A stretch of DNA of 64,000 nucleotides, taken from assembly GCA_032718475.1 (NCBI GenBank), contig JAUCBJ010008823.1:19828-83827 (forward strand), read 5' to 3'. The notes beneath the pieces were generated by a model. That model searched no databases and was not told where the DNA came from. It worked only from the letters and a program-made list of their open reading frames with translations. The translations under genes were made by a program, and so were the position numbers. The DNA comes from Nemertoderma westbladi. Taxonomy: Eukaryota > Xenacoelomorpha > Nemertodermatida > Nemertodermatidae. Positions within the stretch are counted from its first letter, which is position 1. Each line of letters begins with the position of its first letter. Below are positions 44,884 through 54,869 of the stretch, one piece after another.

Positions 44884-46023
44884 CTACTCTGCCACTGCCG
44901 TTTGTCGCTCTAACTTGGCTGCTGCCGTTTGTCGCTCTAACTCGGCCGCTGCCGCTGCCGTTTGTCGCTCTAACTCGGCTGCTGCCGTTCGTTGCGCTAA
45001 CTCGGCTGCCTCCGCTTGTTGGGCAATGTCCAACTCTAACCTTTCCATTTCGGCTGCTTCGAGTTCGGCTTGTTCCTGCAGATGAGAGATTCTCGCTACA
45101 TTCGCAACACGTATTTTCTCTTCCTCCACCGCTGCTTGTATCATTAGCAGTTGAGTTTGTTCTTCCATTTCGTGTTGCTGTCTGTAGAACTGTTGCTGTT
45201 GTCGAGCAACTTCTGACGTGACCATACTTCCCTCGCCAATTTCGCTACGAATACTTACCAACGATTGATCCAGTATTCCCGGTGCCGATTCGATTCGTAC
45301 GGGTGAAGTTTCCCTCGTATATTCCGGCACGGTTTCCAAATCGCCGAAGTCTTCGCCGCACATACGTAAGTGGTCCGTCAGATGTTTCAATTGTCCATCT
45401 AGCCTATACAGTTCCTGTTCTTCCTCGGGTTGTAATAATTTGTCCGAAACTGACTCACCTAACAACTGGTCTGCTTGTTCCTGTTGTATCTGTCTAATCG
45501 TCGACTTAAACTGAATCAGTTTCTCTCTAGCGATGATTAGTTTCTCGAGGATTCTGAGTTGTGTGTCCATATCCTGTCTCTGTCTAGCTAGATCTTGTAG
45601 ACCAATTAGGTTATCCACGGACTTATGTACTTTACTTTGTATTCTAACCTGGAGGGTGTAGAACTCGAATCGAGACATCGGAGCGGTCAACTCGTCTAAT
45701 ATGCGATGGCCTTCCCCAATACTCCTGGTAATATGCGCCATGTATCCTCCAACGCTTCTAACCACACTCTCCTGGCTTCCTACTGAACTTACCATGTCCG
45801 TTTCCCTGTATCTAGGTTGCGGAACAGTTAGAAAGTCCTCGGTCCTGCCGTCGCCTCGTACTACGGCATCCGGTACTCCCGTTGGATGTACTGGTGACGC
45901 ACACGGTGTAGGTTCGGTAGGCTCGCGAGTCTTCCCCTGTAGTTCTTCCGCTGCTGACTTATCCGCGTCACATGAGTCATAGTCGGTAGGTGTATTCTTC
46001 GTATAGTCTTGTTTGTCACTCAT
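44884..46023 (-). CDS. Retroelement 5' coiled-coil ORF, first segment
   Basis: ATG at 46023, 379 codons, the first gene after the 5' LTR and leader. Residues 1-100 are acidic and low-complexity, and about 105-230 are helical. From about 270 it is a long coiled coil of Gln, Glu and Ala ending in ELERQTAAA repeats. There are no zinc knuckles and no Gag homology that I recognise; the element already has a DUF1759 Gag inside the big ORF, so this is an extra structural or accessory gene. The element-wide motif is read here as GKTREPT near residue 30. Confidence 0.75.
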   Translation of the reverse strand: MSDKQDYTKNTPTDYDSCDADKSAAEELQGKTREPTEPTPCASPVHPTGVPDAVVRGDGRTEDFLTVPQPRYRETDMVSSVGSQESVVRSVGGYMAHITRSIGEGHRILDELTAPMSRFEFYTLQVRIQSKVHKSVDNLIGLQDLARQRQDMDTQLRILEKLIIAREKLIQFKSTIRQIQQEQADQLLGESVSDKLLQPEEEQELYRLDGQLKHLTDHLRMCGEDFGDLETVPEYTRETSPVRIESAPGILDQSLVSIRSEIGEGSMVTSEVARQQQQFYRQQHEMEEQTQLLMIQAAVEEEKIRVANVARISHLQEQAELEAAEMERLELDIAQQAEAAELAQRTAAAELERQTAAAAAELERQTAAAKLERQTAVAE

Positions 46024-46832
46024 TTCGGTAGTTGTAAGTCAAGTAAAATGTGAGTGTCAAAGTATCGAATTTACCGTATTTATATCTAAACGGTACTAAT
46101 TACAGTCATATAAAATTAGCCTACCGGCCGATTTTATAGCAGATGGATAAAATTAGCCTATGCGGCCAATTTTACAGCAAATAAATGTCATGGTATAAGT
46201 ATATAATAAAATTAGCCTAGCGGCCAATTTTATAACAAATAAATCGGATAACGATATGCGTTATCAAAAGGTAAATTAAATACAATAATACGGACTAATT
46301 CAGCAATGAACAAAGAAATCATACGGAATGCATAAATACTTGAGACAGTGGAACCCACAATAATTTTAACTAATACGGTAATGCCTAACTTATTTATGCA
46401 ACTTTTCGAACTCACCCACTCCAATAATTCTCCAGAAAAACAGATTCCCAGATACAAACCAGACGTGAACCTTTCCGTTTTCAGCGTTGCGGACGAAGCG
46501 CGATTTTCTCAACCAAAGTTGTTGGGTTATCTATCTCCCAAACTTGCTAAACACGGTCTTGCTCCCGTTACAGTCTAGAAATGAGTTCTGAATCCTGAAA
46601 AACAAAAGAGTTAGGTTTTACTTTACGAAAATTTTGTACCGGTACAATATGGTATTTAAACCCTTTTAAACACCGGTATTCAATTCCAAAAAATTTTACA
46701 CGCGGTTCAAATCAAATTTTATTTCAAAAAATTAGCACTTAGCTAATCAAATATAAACTTTTACCTCAAAATACAAAATTTTCAAATAACTTTAGTCCTA
46801 CCGAACCGTAGTTCAGTAAAACATATTCCTAC
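46024..46832 (-). promoter_or_regulatory. 5' leader of the retroelement with three palindromic repeats
   Basis: TAAAATTAGCCTA...CGGCC...ATTTTA units lie at 46111-46141, 46148-46180 and 46207-46237. Each can fold through AAAATT/AATTTT arms around GCCTAGCGGC. Such leader hairpins are where packaging or dimerisation signals sit in retroelements; that role is inference. The sequence next to the LTR (46820-46832) shows no TGG-type primer-binding site on the minus strand. Confidence 0.6.
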
Positions 46833-48327
46833 TATTTGAAGAGACAGTAACAATACCTGCAATATCTTACTGTAAAGTTTGTGAATCAAATCATAAATCC
46901 GACCTTCTCACCAAAACAGTAAACTCCAAGTAAGCGAATATATTGCAGTATCGATCTCTTATAACCGGTGAGGCAGAAAACAGTCTACGAGCAGACAAAC
47001 TTCGATAAAACAAAATCCCGCGCAGCGAATCCTAAAATCAGGCTGACTCACTGACGGACTAAGAGGCTCGTATACTTTGCCGCGGTGTGATTTATATGGT
47101 TGGGCAAAAGAGACGCTAGCTAGGTGCAGAGATTTGGAGATGTCTAACTAGCGGGCAAAGCGCAGTACGGACAAAAGTTAAATTTTATATATTTTGAGGT
47201 GTAAATAATTTCTAACGCGCGCGTGTGTTAATTCTAAACGGTCAAAGCAGTTTTGCTCCTTCATATATATAATTACTGGGTACGGTGTGCATTTTACAAA
47301 TATTCTAATTTTGTAACTTGTAGGTCCAATACTCACGAATGATAAGGCTCCTTCCCCCTCTTGCGTATTTCCAGGACTCAAATTCAGGCATAAGGTTAAT
47401 GCTACGCCCAGAATTCGGCAATTTTAATTTACCAGGCCCCTAATACTAAGAAGAAATGTGTTAGTTTACTACAGTAGGCGTACTGTTACTAATAGCTAGC
47501 CTGGCGTCCTATCTAGAATTTTGGTTACCTAGGTGGGCTTGGTAACTTCCTATCAGGACGTTGGCGGGGACACGGTAGATGTTAGTATATCCCTAATAGC
47601 CTCAATTTATTTGCGCCTAGTCGTAAACTGCCCTACCGCCTGAACGGTACAATCCCAATTCAGGTGAAACACAGCAACCCTCCTGGCCTACAAGTTCTAA
47701 TGCAATGGACACCGTTGTACTACAAATAGTCGCAAACGCACCTGTACTTAGCAAGAGTTAGGCGTACAGTTTGCTGCACCCTACCAATGTGTATGCTTTG
47801 TACCGGTGTGCCTACGTCCTATCTGCGTACTAGTATCTCTGCCTGCTCTCCCCCCCCCCCCCCCGTAGGAATATGAAGGTCTACTGCGGTTTTTTCCTGA
47901 ATTAAAATGGTACAGTCCCTAAGATGTAATTTTAGGCTTACAGCGTGTCACTACTTCTACCTTTGATCTTTGGTCTTACGCTTAGGTAGCAAGGCATCGA
48001 ACGCTGTCTAACCTTTCAGGCGATGGGCGAATAACTAAGATGGTATTGCGGGTTGTCTCCTGTCTACATTCCCTTGATGTTCCCGTTCATTGCTGCGGCC
48101 CGATCTCTAGCCGGCCATCCTGTTCCTAAGTGTGTTCACCGTAGTGAATCATGGTGAAAAGAAAATGCAGGTAGCGGTATTTATTGCAGATAATAATACA
48201 AAATGTAATCTGAAAACTAATGACAGAATAAACAAATATCAGATAACTCAGAATAATTGTGTAAGTGAAGAGTTAAGATTGAGAGATTGAGAAGTTGAGA
48301 GATTGATAACTAATGAACGAATCGCAC

Positions 48328-48336
48328 CTTTATATA
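48328..48336 (-). promoter_or_regulatory. LTR TATA box (TATATAAAG)
   Basis: TATATAAAG on the minus strand followed by GTGCGATTCG. It is the best core-promoter match in the LTR and is well placed relative to the AATAAA about 145 bases downstream. The same box is at 28211-28219 in the other LTR. Confidence 0.6.
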
Positions 48337-48557
48337 GCAAATTTGTGCTGCAATCAATCGAGAAAATTCTCGATTGTTCTATAGGTTCTAACAGGTTTTT
48401 AAAGATAGCTATTGGTCCAGCTAATATATAACTTGCACGACATTGGTTACAATCTAATAACTGCAGTCTCATTGGTTAATCTAGGTACAGACAAATACAA
48501 TTTAATTTGTAGCGGTCAATTTAAATGAGTTGAAATTCTGTACAAAATATAATTCGC

Positions 48558-48630
48558 ACTTACTAGGATTCGAACTCAATACACACTACATATAATTTCC
48601 AACGCTCTACCGACTGAGCTACTGAACCAC
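48558..48630 (-). ncRNA. tRNA-like relic inside the 5' LTR
   Basis: Identical to the 28441-28513 segment, with the same A and B boxes and unpaired acceptor stem. It sits upstream of the LTR TATA box, inside U3. Confidence 0.7.
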
Positions 48631-48756
48631 TTGAACAATAGGCGTACAAATAGATATAGTAAATACAAATGAGGACTTAATGTAATCTTTAATAAAGTTA
48701 ATTCGAATAAAATAAAATTTTGAAAATCCACGGCATTTAGGGAATATAATTCTATA

Positions 48757-48761
48757 GAGTA
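48757..48761. other. Target-site duplication, right copy (GAGTA)
   Basis: GAGTA directly after the LTR end, matching 26709-26713. Confidence 0.9.
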
Positions 48762-49648
48762 TGATTAATTGGTTTAAAAATTTACTGGAGACAGTGTGTA
48801 ATAAATAAAATAGGTTCGCGGGGGCCTTCGCGCAGCACGAGAGCCTATATTAGAAAGTACATTATGCTAATCTCTATTAGATATACGAAAACCGTCTTTC
48901 CTAAAATATATATGAGTAAAGGCGATACTATCGGTTTGTGATAAACTAGTAAAAACAGAGATCCATTTAAGATTGCCCTTACACACTTTAACTGTTATTT
49001 GTAAACATTTTAACTAGGGCTATTTAAGTTAAGTATGGAATTTTTAGTTTTACAATACTCTTCTCCTTCATTAGCCTCGTTGCGCTTGTCCTGTTTTGTC
49101 TTAAAATAATTTCCCTAAACGGAGACTAACGACCTTTTAAGTCTCGAAACTGTGAGAGTAACTGCTGATTTATGGCAGATGGATACTCGTATCCACTGTA
49201 AACTCGTTGCGTTCGTTCGTTTTTTTTACCAAACTTTCGATTCTTTCTAAACTTTTGACGGACTACATACGTCCCAAGTTTCGTTTAATTACATCAAGGA
49301 ATAACCTAGTTATTAGCGATCAAAAATTTACGACGACGACAGACGACGACAGACAACTCGTTAATGGTACCCATATGCCAAGGCTTCGCACACTTCGTGG
49401 CTCGCCCCATAAGGTGCAGTACAGTATAATCGTCCGAGGACGCACTAACTCTGATATATTATAATGAATTAATGATTTCAAGAAAAATACTCAGTCGACT
49501 GTCTGACATTTTGTCAACGAATTAAAAGTAATGTAACTTTTATTTAATGTATGTGTATGATATTGGAGGATGCAGTTGTCGACAACTTTGGTTGAATGGG
49601 GTACGTAAGAAGAAAAACGGATTCCCTTATACTAACTTCTAAATTCAA
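48762..49648. other. Intergenic DNA with pieces of terminal-repeat elements
   Basis: GGGGGCCTTCGCGCAGCACG at 48820-48840 recurs as GGGGCCTTCGCGCAGCACG near 57972. A GAC-rich microsatellite (49331-49352) followed by CTTCGTGGCTCGCCCCA (49393-49409) mirrors the arrangement at 59145-59303. No gene is supported. Confidence 0.55.
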
Positions 49649-49654
49649 TGCGGG

Positions 49655-50140
49655 GTGCGGGCACTAACGTCTCACTTGCAGACAAGGTCCTCAGGCGCTA
49701 ATGACTCGCGGACACTAACGTCTCACTTGCAGACAAGGTCCTCGGGCACTAATGACTCGCGGACACTAATGTCTCATTTGCAGATAAGGTCCTCGGCCAC
49801 TAATGACTCGCGGACACTAACGTCTCACTTGCAGACAAGATCCTCGGGCACTAATGACTCCCGGACACTAGCATCTCACTTCCATACAAGGTCCTCGGGC
49901 ACTAATGACTCGCGGACACTAACGTCTCACTTGCAGACAAGGTCCTCGGGCACTAATGACTCCCGGACACCAACATCTCACTTGCAGACAAGGTCCTCGG
50001 GCACTAATTACTCGCGGACATTAACGTCTCACTTGCAGACAAGGCTCTCGGGCACTAATGACTCGCGGGCACTAACGTCTCACTTGCAGACAAGGTCGTC
50101 GGGCACTATAATGACTCGCGGGCACTAAAGTCCTGAGATA
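49655..50140 (+). repeat. 51-bp minisatellite, about nine copies
   Basis: Units of 51 bp with CTCACTTGCAGACAAGGTCC and GGGCACTAATGACTCG repeat head to tail. Since 51 is a multiple of 3, a plus-strand frame stays open for 157 codons as a 17-residue repeat, but it has no ATG start and no flanking coding signal. Confidence 0.95.
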
Positions 50141-51402
50141 TTAGTGCCTGCGGGCACTAATGTCCTCCAATCCCTCAATTAGGTACCAATTACAAAAAGG
50201 AAATACAATGTCACTCAAAAATCAGGACAAATCATCCATCCCTCCTCAATGACAGCCTTATAGCAGAAAGTCCGGATTTTTACTTCCTCTGATTAAGTTT
50301 AACTGATAAACAATATCGGTAGCCTAAAGGGATGCATACTATCACTTTCCTATTCGCTTTTGTAAAATTGGTGGTTATCACAAGCAATTGATTACAAAAC
50401 CTTATGGATGAACTGTGGAGAACTCTTGTCCTCCAAAATGTAAATTAGTTGGATCATTGACAGAACATTTTAATATTGAACTTATACAACAGATGTGCAT
50501 TGATTACTCTCTGTGTATAACCTATAATGAATCGGGTGCTCTATAATATGAATAGATAGATATATATTTAATAAGTAAATAATTACAACATAATGCTGTT
50601 TTTTTATTCTTAGCACATACCAATTCAAATTACGTGAATATATTACTTTATAATATTAATTAGTAATTACTTTACTTATAATATATATATTAGATATAAG
50701 CTAATACAATAATACAACGCGGGTTACATGTTTCAACTGACGTTATTGAACAAATCAGATGGAATCCTGCTCAGTGCTCTGTCTGAAATACAGGTACGTT
50801 CATTAACATTATTACTTCCTATTTCTACACTGAATCAAAAAATATATTCATTCAACTCGAAATAATAGATACAGTTAATCTGGATATAGAAACCTTCATA
50901 ATGGGACTGGACGATTATTTATCGAGATATTTCATAAAAAAATTTAGGAGCTGTCCTGAAATGATTGAAAGTAATTAATTACATTTAAATTGAAACCGAC
51001 TAGCCATTGAGTTTCACCAGCCTGCCTTCAGCCTAATTGTAAAGTCTTGTTCTTCCTGGAATATATAATATTAGTAAATATTATATGTATATATATTTAT
51101 TATATATAATATATATTATATAATTATTATGGGGTTACCACAATTATACCACGGGATCAATTCCACTATTATTTTTTAAATTAATGATTGATTTTCGCTT
51201 AAAGGAATTTCACTGATTGTAAACGATCCAACACTCAATCAAACCTATTGTTTTGTCAAGTAATACAAATGAAACAGTAAAAATAATCTGAAGTAATTAA
51301 GAGTATACATTAATGGGGCATAATCACTTTATTGATGATCATTTATTAATTGGAGATATAGTCATATTTGTAAGTTTATTTGAATAATATCTTGTATAAA
51401 GT
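50141..51402. other. AT-rich intergenic DNA
   Basis: No gene is seen. TATATA-rich low-complexity stretches lie at 50640-50720 and 51060-51130. The last part is the 3' flank of the minus-strand GPCR gene. Confidence 0.5.
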
Positions 51403-53667
51403 TTAAGAATTCATGCTGGAACGTGATTCTCCCGTATTGAGGGTTGTTCTTGATGTTGTGTCGTATTTTCGTTTGCGTAGACTGTTGGACATACCATGGA
51501 CATTTAACGACATGCGCCGAGCTTCCGCGTTACAAAGCTTTTTTATATCGCCACTGAGAACACAATTACCAATACATATCCAAACGCCTTGGAAACAGTT
51601 TAAGAATATAAATATATAAGTGATGATTGGCATTGAAGATGAATCTGGTATAAACCGAATCACCCATGGTACACCCAACATTAAAAGTACCAGAGCTGAA
51701 CTGCGAATTTGCCATAATAATTGTTGCCTATTGGGCAATCCCTTAGCTTGCGATCTTCTCTTGTTTGCGATTCGATTTAATTGTCTTGCGATAAATATAA
51801 AGATTATAGAATTACCAATAGTAACCAAAGCCATCGGAATGACAATAAAAATATAGTAGACATAAGTATTTGTCTTTATCCAACATAAATTGATATCTTT
51901 TTCAACGTTGATGTAGTTATTCTTGTCCATAAGAATAACTATTGAACACATTAGCAATGGTAATCCCCAGGCAATACTCATGCATTTGGCTATATAGTAC
52001 TTAATCTGTACTGGAATAATTTTTATGAAAGATAAGTACATATGAAAACCTTCAATAGCCATCCATTGCCACGCCACCAGTAGGAAATAGTGGTTTAGAA
52101 ACCCAAGGATTTGACACCAAGTTTTATTGTATTTCGGATCAATTTCATTGATCAAAAAACAAATGTTGAACAGGAGAAGACTTATCGAAAAGTTGATGTG
52201 AATTTTTCCAAGATTTTCTTCTTTTTTGAAGTATATAAGAGTGGTTATATAAATAATCAGCCCAATAGAAGATAGACAAACTCCAATTATGGATAAGATG
52301 CGAATAGCGAGGTAATGCTGAGTTGCATTTGTTGCTGTGCCATATATATCCATTAGTATTGCAAAATTTGTCATGTGATTGCAAACACATGTTGTTTTGT
52401 CATTTTCTGTCACCTTGAGGTAGCAACCATCCGTTTTCCACTTTCTATCAGTTTCATTCCAGTATACGCATCTTGGGTTTACATAGGTCTTATTAATGTG
52501 TCTTAACTTATAAGTCAGTTTCCACGCATGAGGAATATCTGTTTTCTTAGCATCTGTATTTAATGATATAATATGTGAGTTAATAGCGCTTTTTGAACCA
52601 ATATGTTCAATTTCTTTATCAAAAAAAAGAGTTGTGTAAAAATATAATGCCATACCCTTTGTGAACAATGTTTCATTTCGGGAATTATTATTTGATTTCC
52701 TTTTTACCTGGATTTCAACAGGAATTATAGTTTTTTCATTTTCCATGATAAAAAAGTCTTTATATATTTCTGTAGCAGATAATCTATCTGTTCGTATGAC
52801 AATGTTATCTGAAACTATAATTCTTGAAGTTTCCCCATCGGTACTTAGGGATAATTTCTCAACGGTTTCCGTAAAGTTTATAGCAAAGTCATAAATTTCA
52901 GTTTTGCTAAAATCCCTGGCTGCAAAGTTGCTACAAACGTCTAACAAGTTGTCAGCTACATCGTGTGATGTGTTCCTCTCGTGTAGATTTCTCATAACCT
53001 TTTCAACTGTAATCGCGGTGTAGAATATTTCAGTTTTAGTGAATTTGCCATTCATTGACTTTGTAATATTATGCAGTTGCGATGCTGTTTCCTTAGAATT
53101 ATTTTCATCGACAATTGATTCTGAAATGTTTTGTAACAATTCTGTGGAATTGCTCAACCTTTGACAAGACGTTATGTAATCAGCTGACTCCCAAATCGCA
53201 TCCTCCCCACATTTCCGCGACACCTTCTTTCCTTCTGGTATGGTACATTGATTTGTACCAGATTGCCCTACAGGCACAGAAATCCATGAATATATTCCAT
53301 ATGGAGTTACTTCCCTTTCTTCTTTGCAACAGGAGATCTCGCAATGTTGTGTCTCATTATCAAATACTTTACCTTCTTCGCACGAACTTACATTGATTTT
53401 GCAAACCCCTCCTAAACCATCATCGGATGAGTTTAAATGTATACATGTTAAATATTGTTGACTACAAATTGTTGCATTATCCATCCTCTTAGGAAACCCA
53501 ATGCTGACACAGAACCCACAGGATGGACTATCATTACATTTACAGGTAGTTTCCTCCATCTGCTGCGATCTCTCATTTTCATTGAGATTAGCATAGCTTT
53601 GGCCAAATAATGCAGTCAAGTGCACATCTAGTGTGAAATATATATAAATAAAATTCTTCAACTTCAT
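51403..53667 (-). CDS. Adhesion (class B2) G-protein-coupled receptor, intronless
   Basis: ATG at 53667, 754 codons, uninterrupted. A hydrophobic N-terminus (FIYIYFTLDVHLTALFG) acts as signal peptide. A Cys-rich segment follows (about 41-115), then a hormone-receptor-like Cys/Trp module (about 139-168), a GAIN region (about 170-440) with many N-glycosylation sites, and a GPS with four Cys (400, 415, 427, 429) and the cleavage site H-M|T at 431-433. The tethered agonist reads TNFAILMDIYG. Seven membrane helices span about 452-705, with the conserved disulfide pair Cys518 (TWC) and Cys595 (LCW). The short basic Ser-rich tail ends SMNS. The family self-cleaves at the GPS and signals through G proteins after exposure of the tethered peptide. 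Most animal members have many introns, so this one may be a retrogene or a lineage-specific single-exon expansion. Confidence 0.95.
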   Translation of the reverse strand: MKLKNFIYIYFTLDVHLTALFGQSYANLNENERSQQMEETTCKCNDSPSCGFCVSIGFPKRMDNATICSQQYLTCIHLNSSDDGLGGVCKINVSSCEEGKVFDNETQHCEISCCKEEREVTPYGIYSWISVPVGQSGTNQCTIPEGKKVSRKCGEDAIWESADYITSCQRLSNSTELLQNISESIVDENNSKETASQLHNITKSMNGKFTKTEIFYTAITVEKVMRNLHERNTSHDVADNLLDVCSNFAARDFSKTEIYDFAINFTETVEKLSLSTDGETSRIIVSDNIVIRTDRLSATEIYKDFFIMENEKTIIPVEIQVKRKSNNNSRNETLFTKGMALYFYTTLFFDKEIEHIGSKSAINSHIISLNTDAKKTDIPHAWKLTYKLRHINKTYVNPRCVYWNETDRKWKTDGCYLKVTENDKTTCVCNHMTNFAILMDIYGTATNATQHYLAIRILSIIGVCLSSIGLIIYITTLIYFKKEENLGKIHINFSISLLLFNICFLINEIDPKYNKTWCQILGFLNHYFLLVAWQWMAIEGFHMYLSFIKIIPVQIKYYIAKCMSIAWGLPLLMCSIVILMDKNNYINVEKDINLCWIKTNTYVYYIFIVIPMALVTIGNSIIFIFIARQLNRIANKRRSQAKGLPNRQQLLWQIRSSALVLLMLGVPWVIRFIPDSSSMPIITYIFIFLNCFQGVWICIGNCVLSGDIKKLCNAEARRMSLNVHGMSNSLRKRKYDTTSRTTLNTGESRSSMNS

Positions 53668-54869
53668 TGTTTTAACACTAATAATATTCGTTTTTGGTTT
53701 ATCAAACTTACTCAGCTAGTAATTGTTTATCCATGCACACTTTTTACTTATGACGAAATCATGATTTCATTCATCATCCATCTTCACTAATCACTAAAAA
53801 GGTCGATCAATTTACACTAAATATATTAATTAATTAATAGTATTACTATAAATTTATAATTTACACTAAATACAATAATTCATATTATTATTATAATAAA
53901 TTAATTCAGTATAATAATGTTAGGATCATGATCAAGTTAAATGTCGACATAAATTAGATGTTTTGCTGGGTCCCCACGACTAGGCTTCCCGAAGGTGGAG
54001 ATATTTTCACACCATCAGTTTTATGAATATTGAGAGATATCTGAAGCACATAGCCCACCTCAATAAATGGAGAGGAAATGGTCTAATGTGTCTCCTTGAA
54101 GGACAAACCAGAGTACCTCAAATGCGTTTGTGTCTCCATCATAGGGCTCGATCGGAGTTGGAATTTGGCTGGAACCGGAGCTGGAGTCTGGACAATTTGG
54201 GTGGAGCCGGAGCCAGAGTTTTCAGTTTTTTTAAAAATTTAGTTATTTATTTAAAAAAAATAAAGTACCACTACCGTTAACATTCGTCAATTGCTCATAC
54301 AGTCATACTGTCATATTGACCTAATTAATTTAAGTCAGTAAGTAATTAATTTATCATTTATGGATGGACACAGACAGATGGACATAACTACAGCAGTACA
54401 GTACCTAACTGCAGTAGGTACCTACTGGTAGTGGCACTACAGTAAAGGCCTGCAGGCTGCAGTATACAGTGTGCAGTGCTAGAGCATTTACAATTTTTTA
54501 CAGTACCTGTAGCAGTCCAGTACCAGTACCTACCTACCATACTGCATACGAGCCAAGGTGTACTAAATAACAGGTCATGCAGCGAGCGGATTGGTGAAAT
54601 TAGCATGGGCTGATCTTTTCCCTATTTATGGCACTATTTTCATAATATTTCCTTCGAAACTTATTTTATGCTACTTTTGTTAGGTGGATATGATGACTAG
54701 GGTTCATAAAAATGTAATAAAATGATTTCTGGAATTTTTATCTTGTAGTTGCCAAGGTAACCGGGTGCAAAGTTCAAACTTTGCGCGCCTGTATTTCAAG
54801 GCGACAATGGGTTCTTCCCTTGCGATTTGGTAGGTGATTAAAGGAAATAAAAGTCTATCGAAACATTTT
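53668..54869. other. Intergenic DNA with a GAGCCGGAGCC-type repeat
   Basis: 54139-54215 holds AGGGCTCGATCGGAGTTGG and GGAGCCGGAGCC, a short interspersed repeat found inverted at 54987-55045. 54390-54550 is rich in CAGTACC/GGTACCTAC words. No gene is seen, and the 5' flank of the GPCR shows no clear promoter motif. Confidence 0.5.

Larger units (their letters stand above)
26714..48756 (-). mobile_element. Giant BEL/Pao-like LTR retrotransposon, 22.0 kb, young and nearly intact
   Basis: Two direct repeats of 1926 and 1924 bp flank an interior of about 18.2 kb. Their termini are TATTTGAAG...ATTCTATA on the plus strand (TATAGAATT...CTTCAAATA in element sense), and the unit is bounded by a GAGTA duplication. 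All element genes run on the minus strand in the order coiled-coil ORF, Gag-Pol, post-pol zinc-knuckle ORF group, basic ORF. The Pol domains identify the BEL/Pao superfamily. Typical members are roughly 5-10 kb, so this one is two to four times longer. The TA...TA ends differ from the usual TG...CA. A short purine stretch GGAGTGG abuts the 3' LTR (about 28640-28647 on the plus strand) as a possible polypurine tract. No tRNA-complementary TGG primer-binding site was found next to the 5' LTR. Confidence 0.93.
46833..48756 (-). repeat. 5' LTR of the giant retroelement
   Basis: Copy of 26714-28639 with two substitutions and three indels. In element sense the order is a U3 of about 450 bp (48756 to about 48300) carrying the tRNA-like relic and a TATA box, then a short R with AATAAA (48180-48185), then a long U5 of about 1.3 kb. 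A poly-C run of 15 lies at 47850-47864. Confidence 0.95.

Noticed and set aside
46780-46832. tRNA primer-binding site next to the 5' LTR
   Set aside because: The element-sense sequence after the LTR starts GTAGGAATATG and shows no TGG plus tRNA 3'-end complement that I can recognise.
26714-48756. Segmental duplication of host DNA instead of LTRs
   Set aside because: The copies end exactly at a 5-bp target duplication, carry TATA and AATAAA in the right order, and flank BEL/Pao Pol in the matching orientation.
49655-50128. 157-codon plus-strand ORF with a 17-residue repeat as a protein gene
   Set aside because: It is a 51-bp minisatellite read in frame, begins without ATG and ends within the array.
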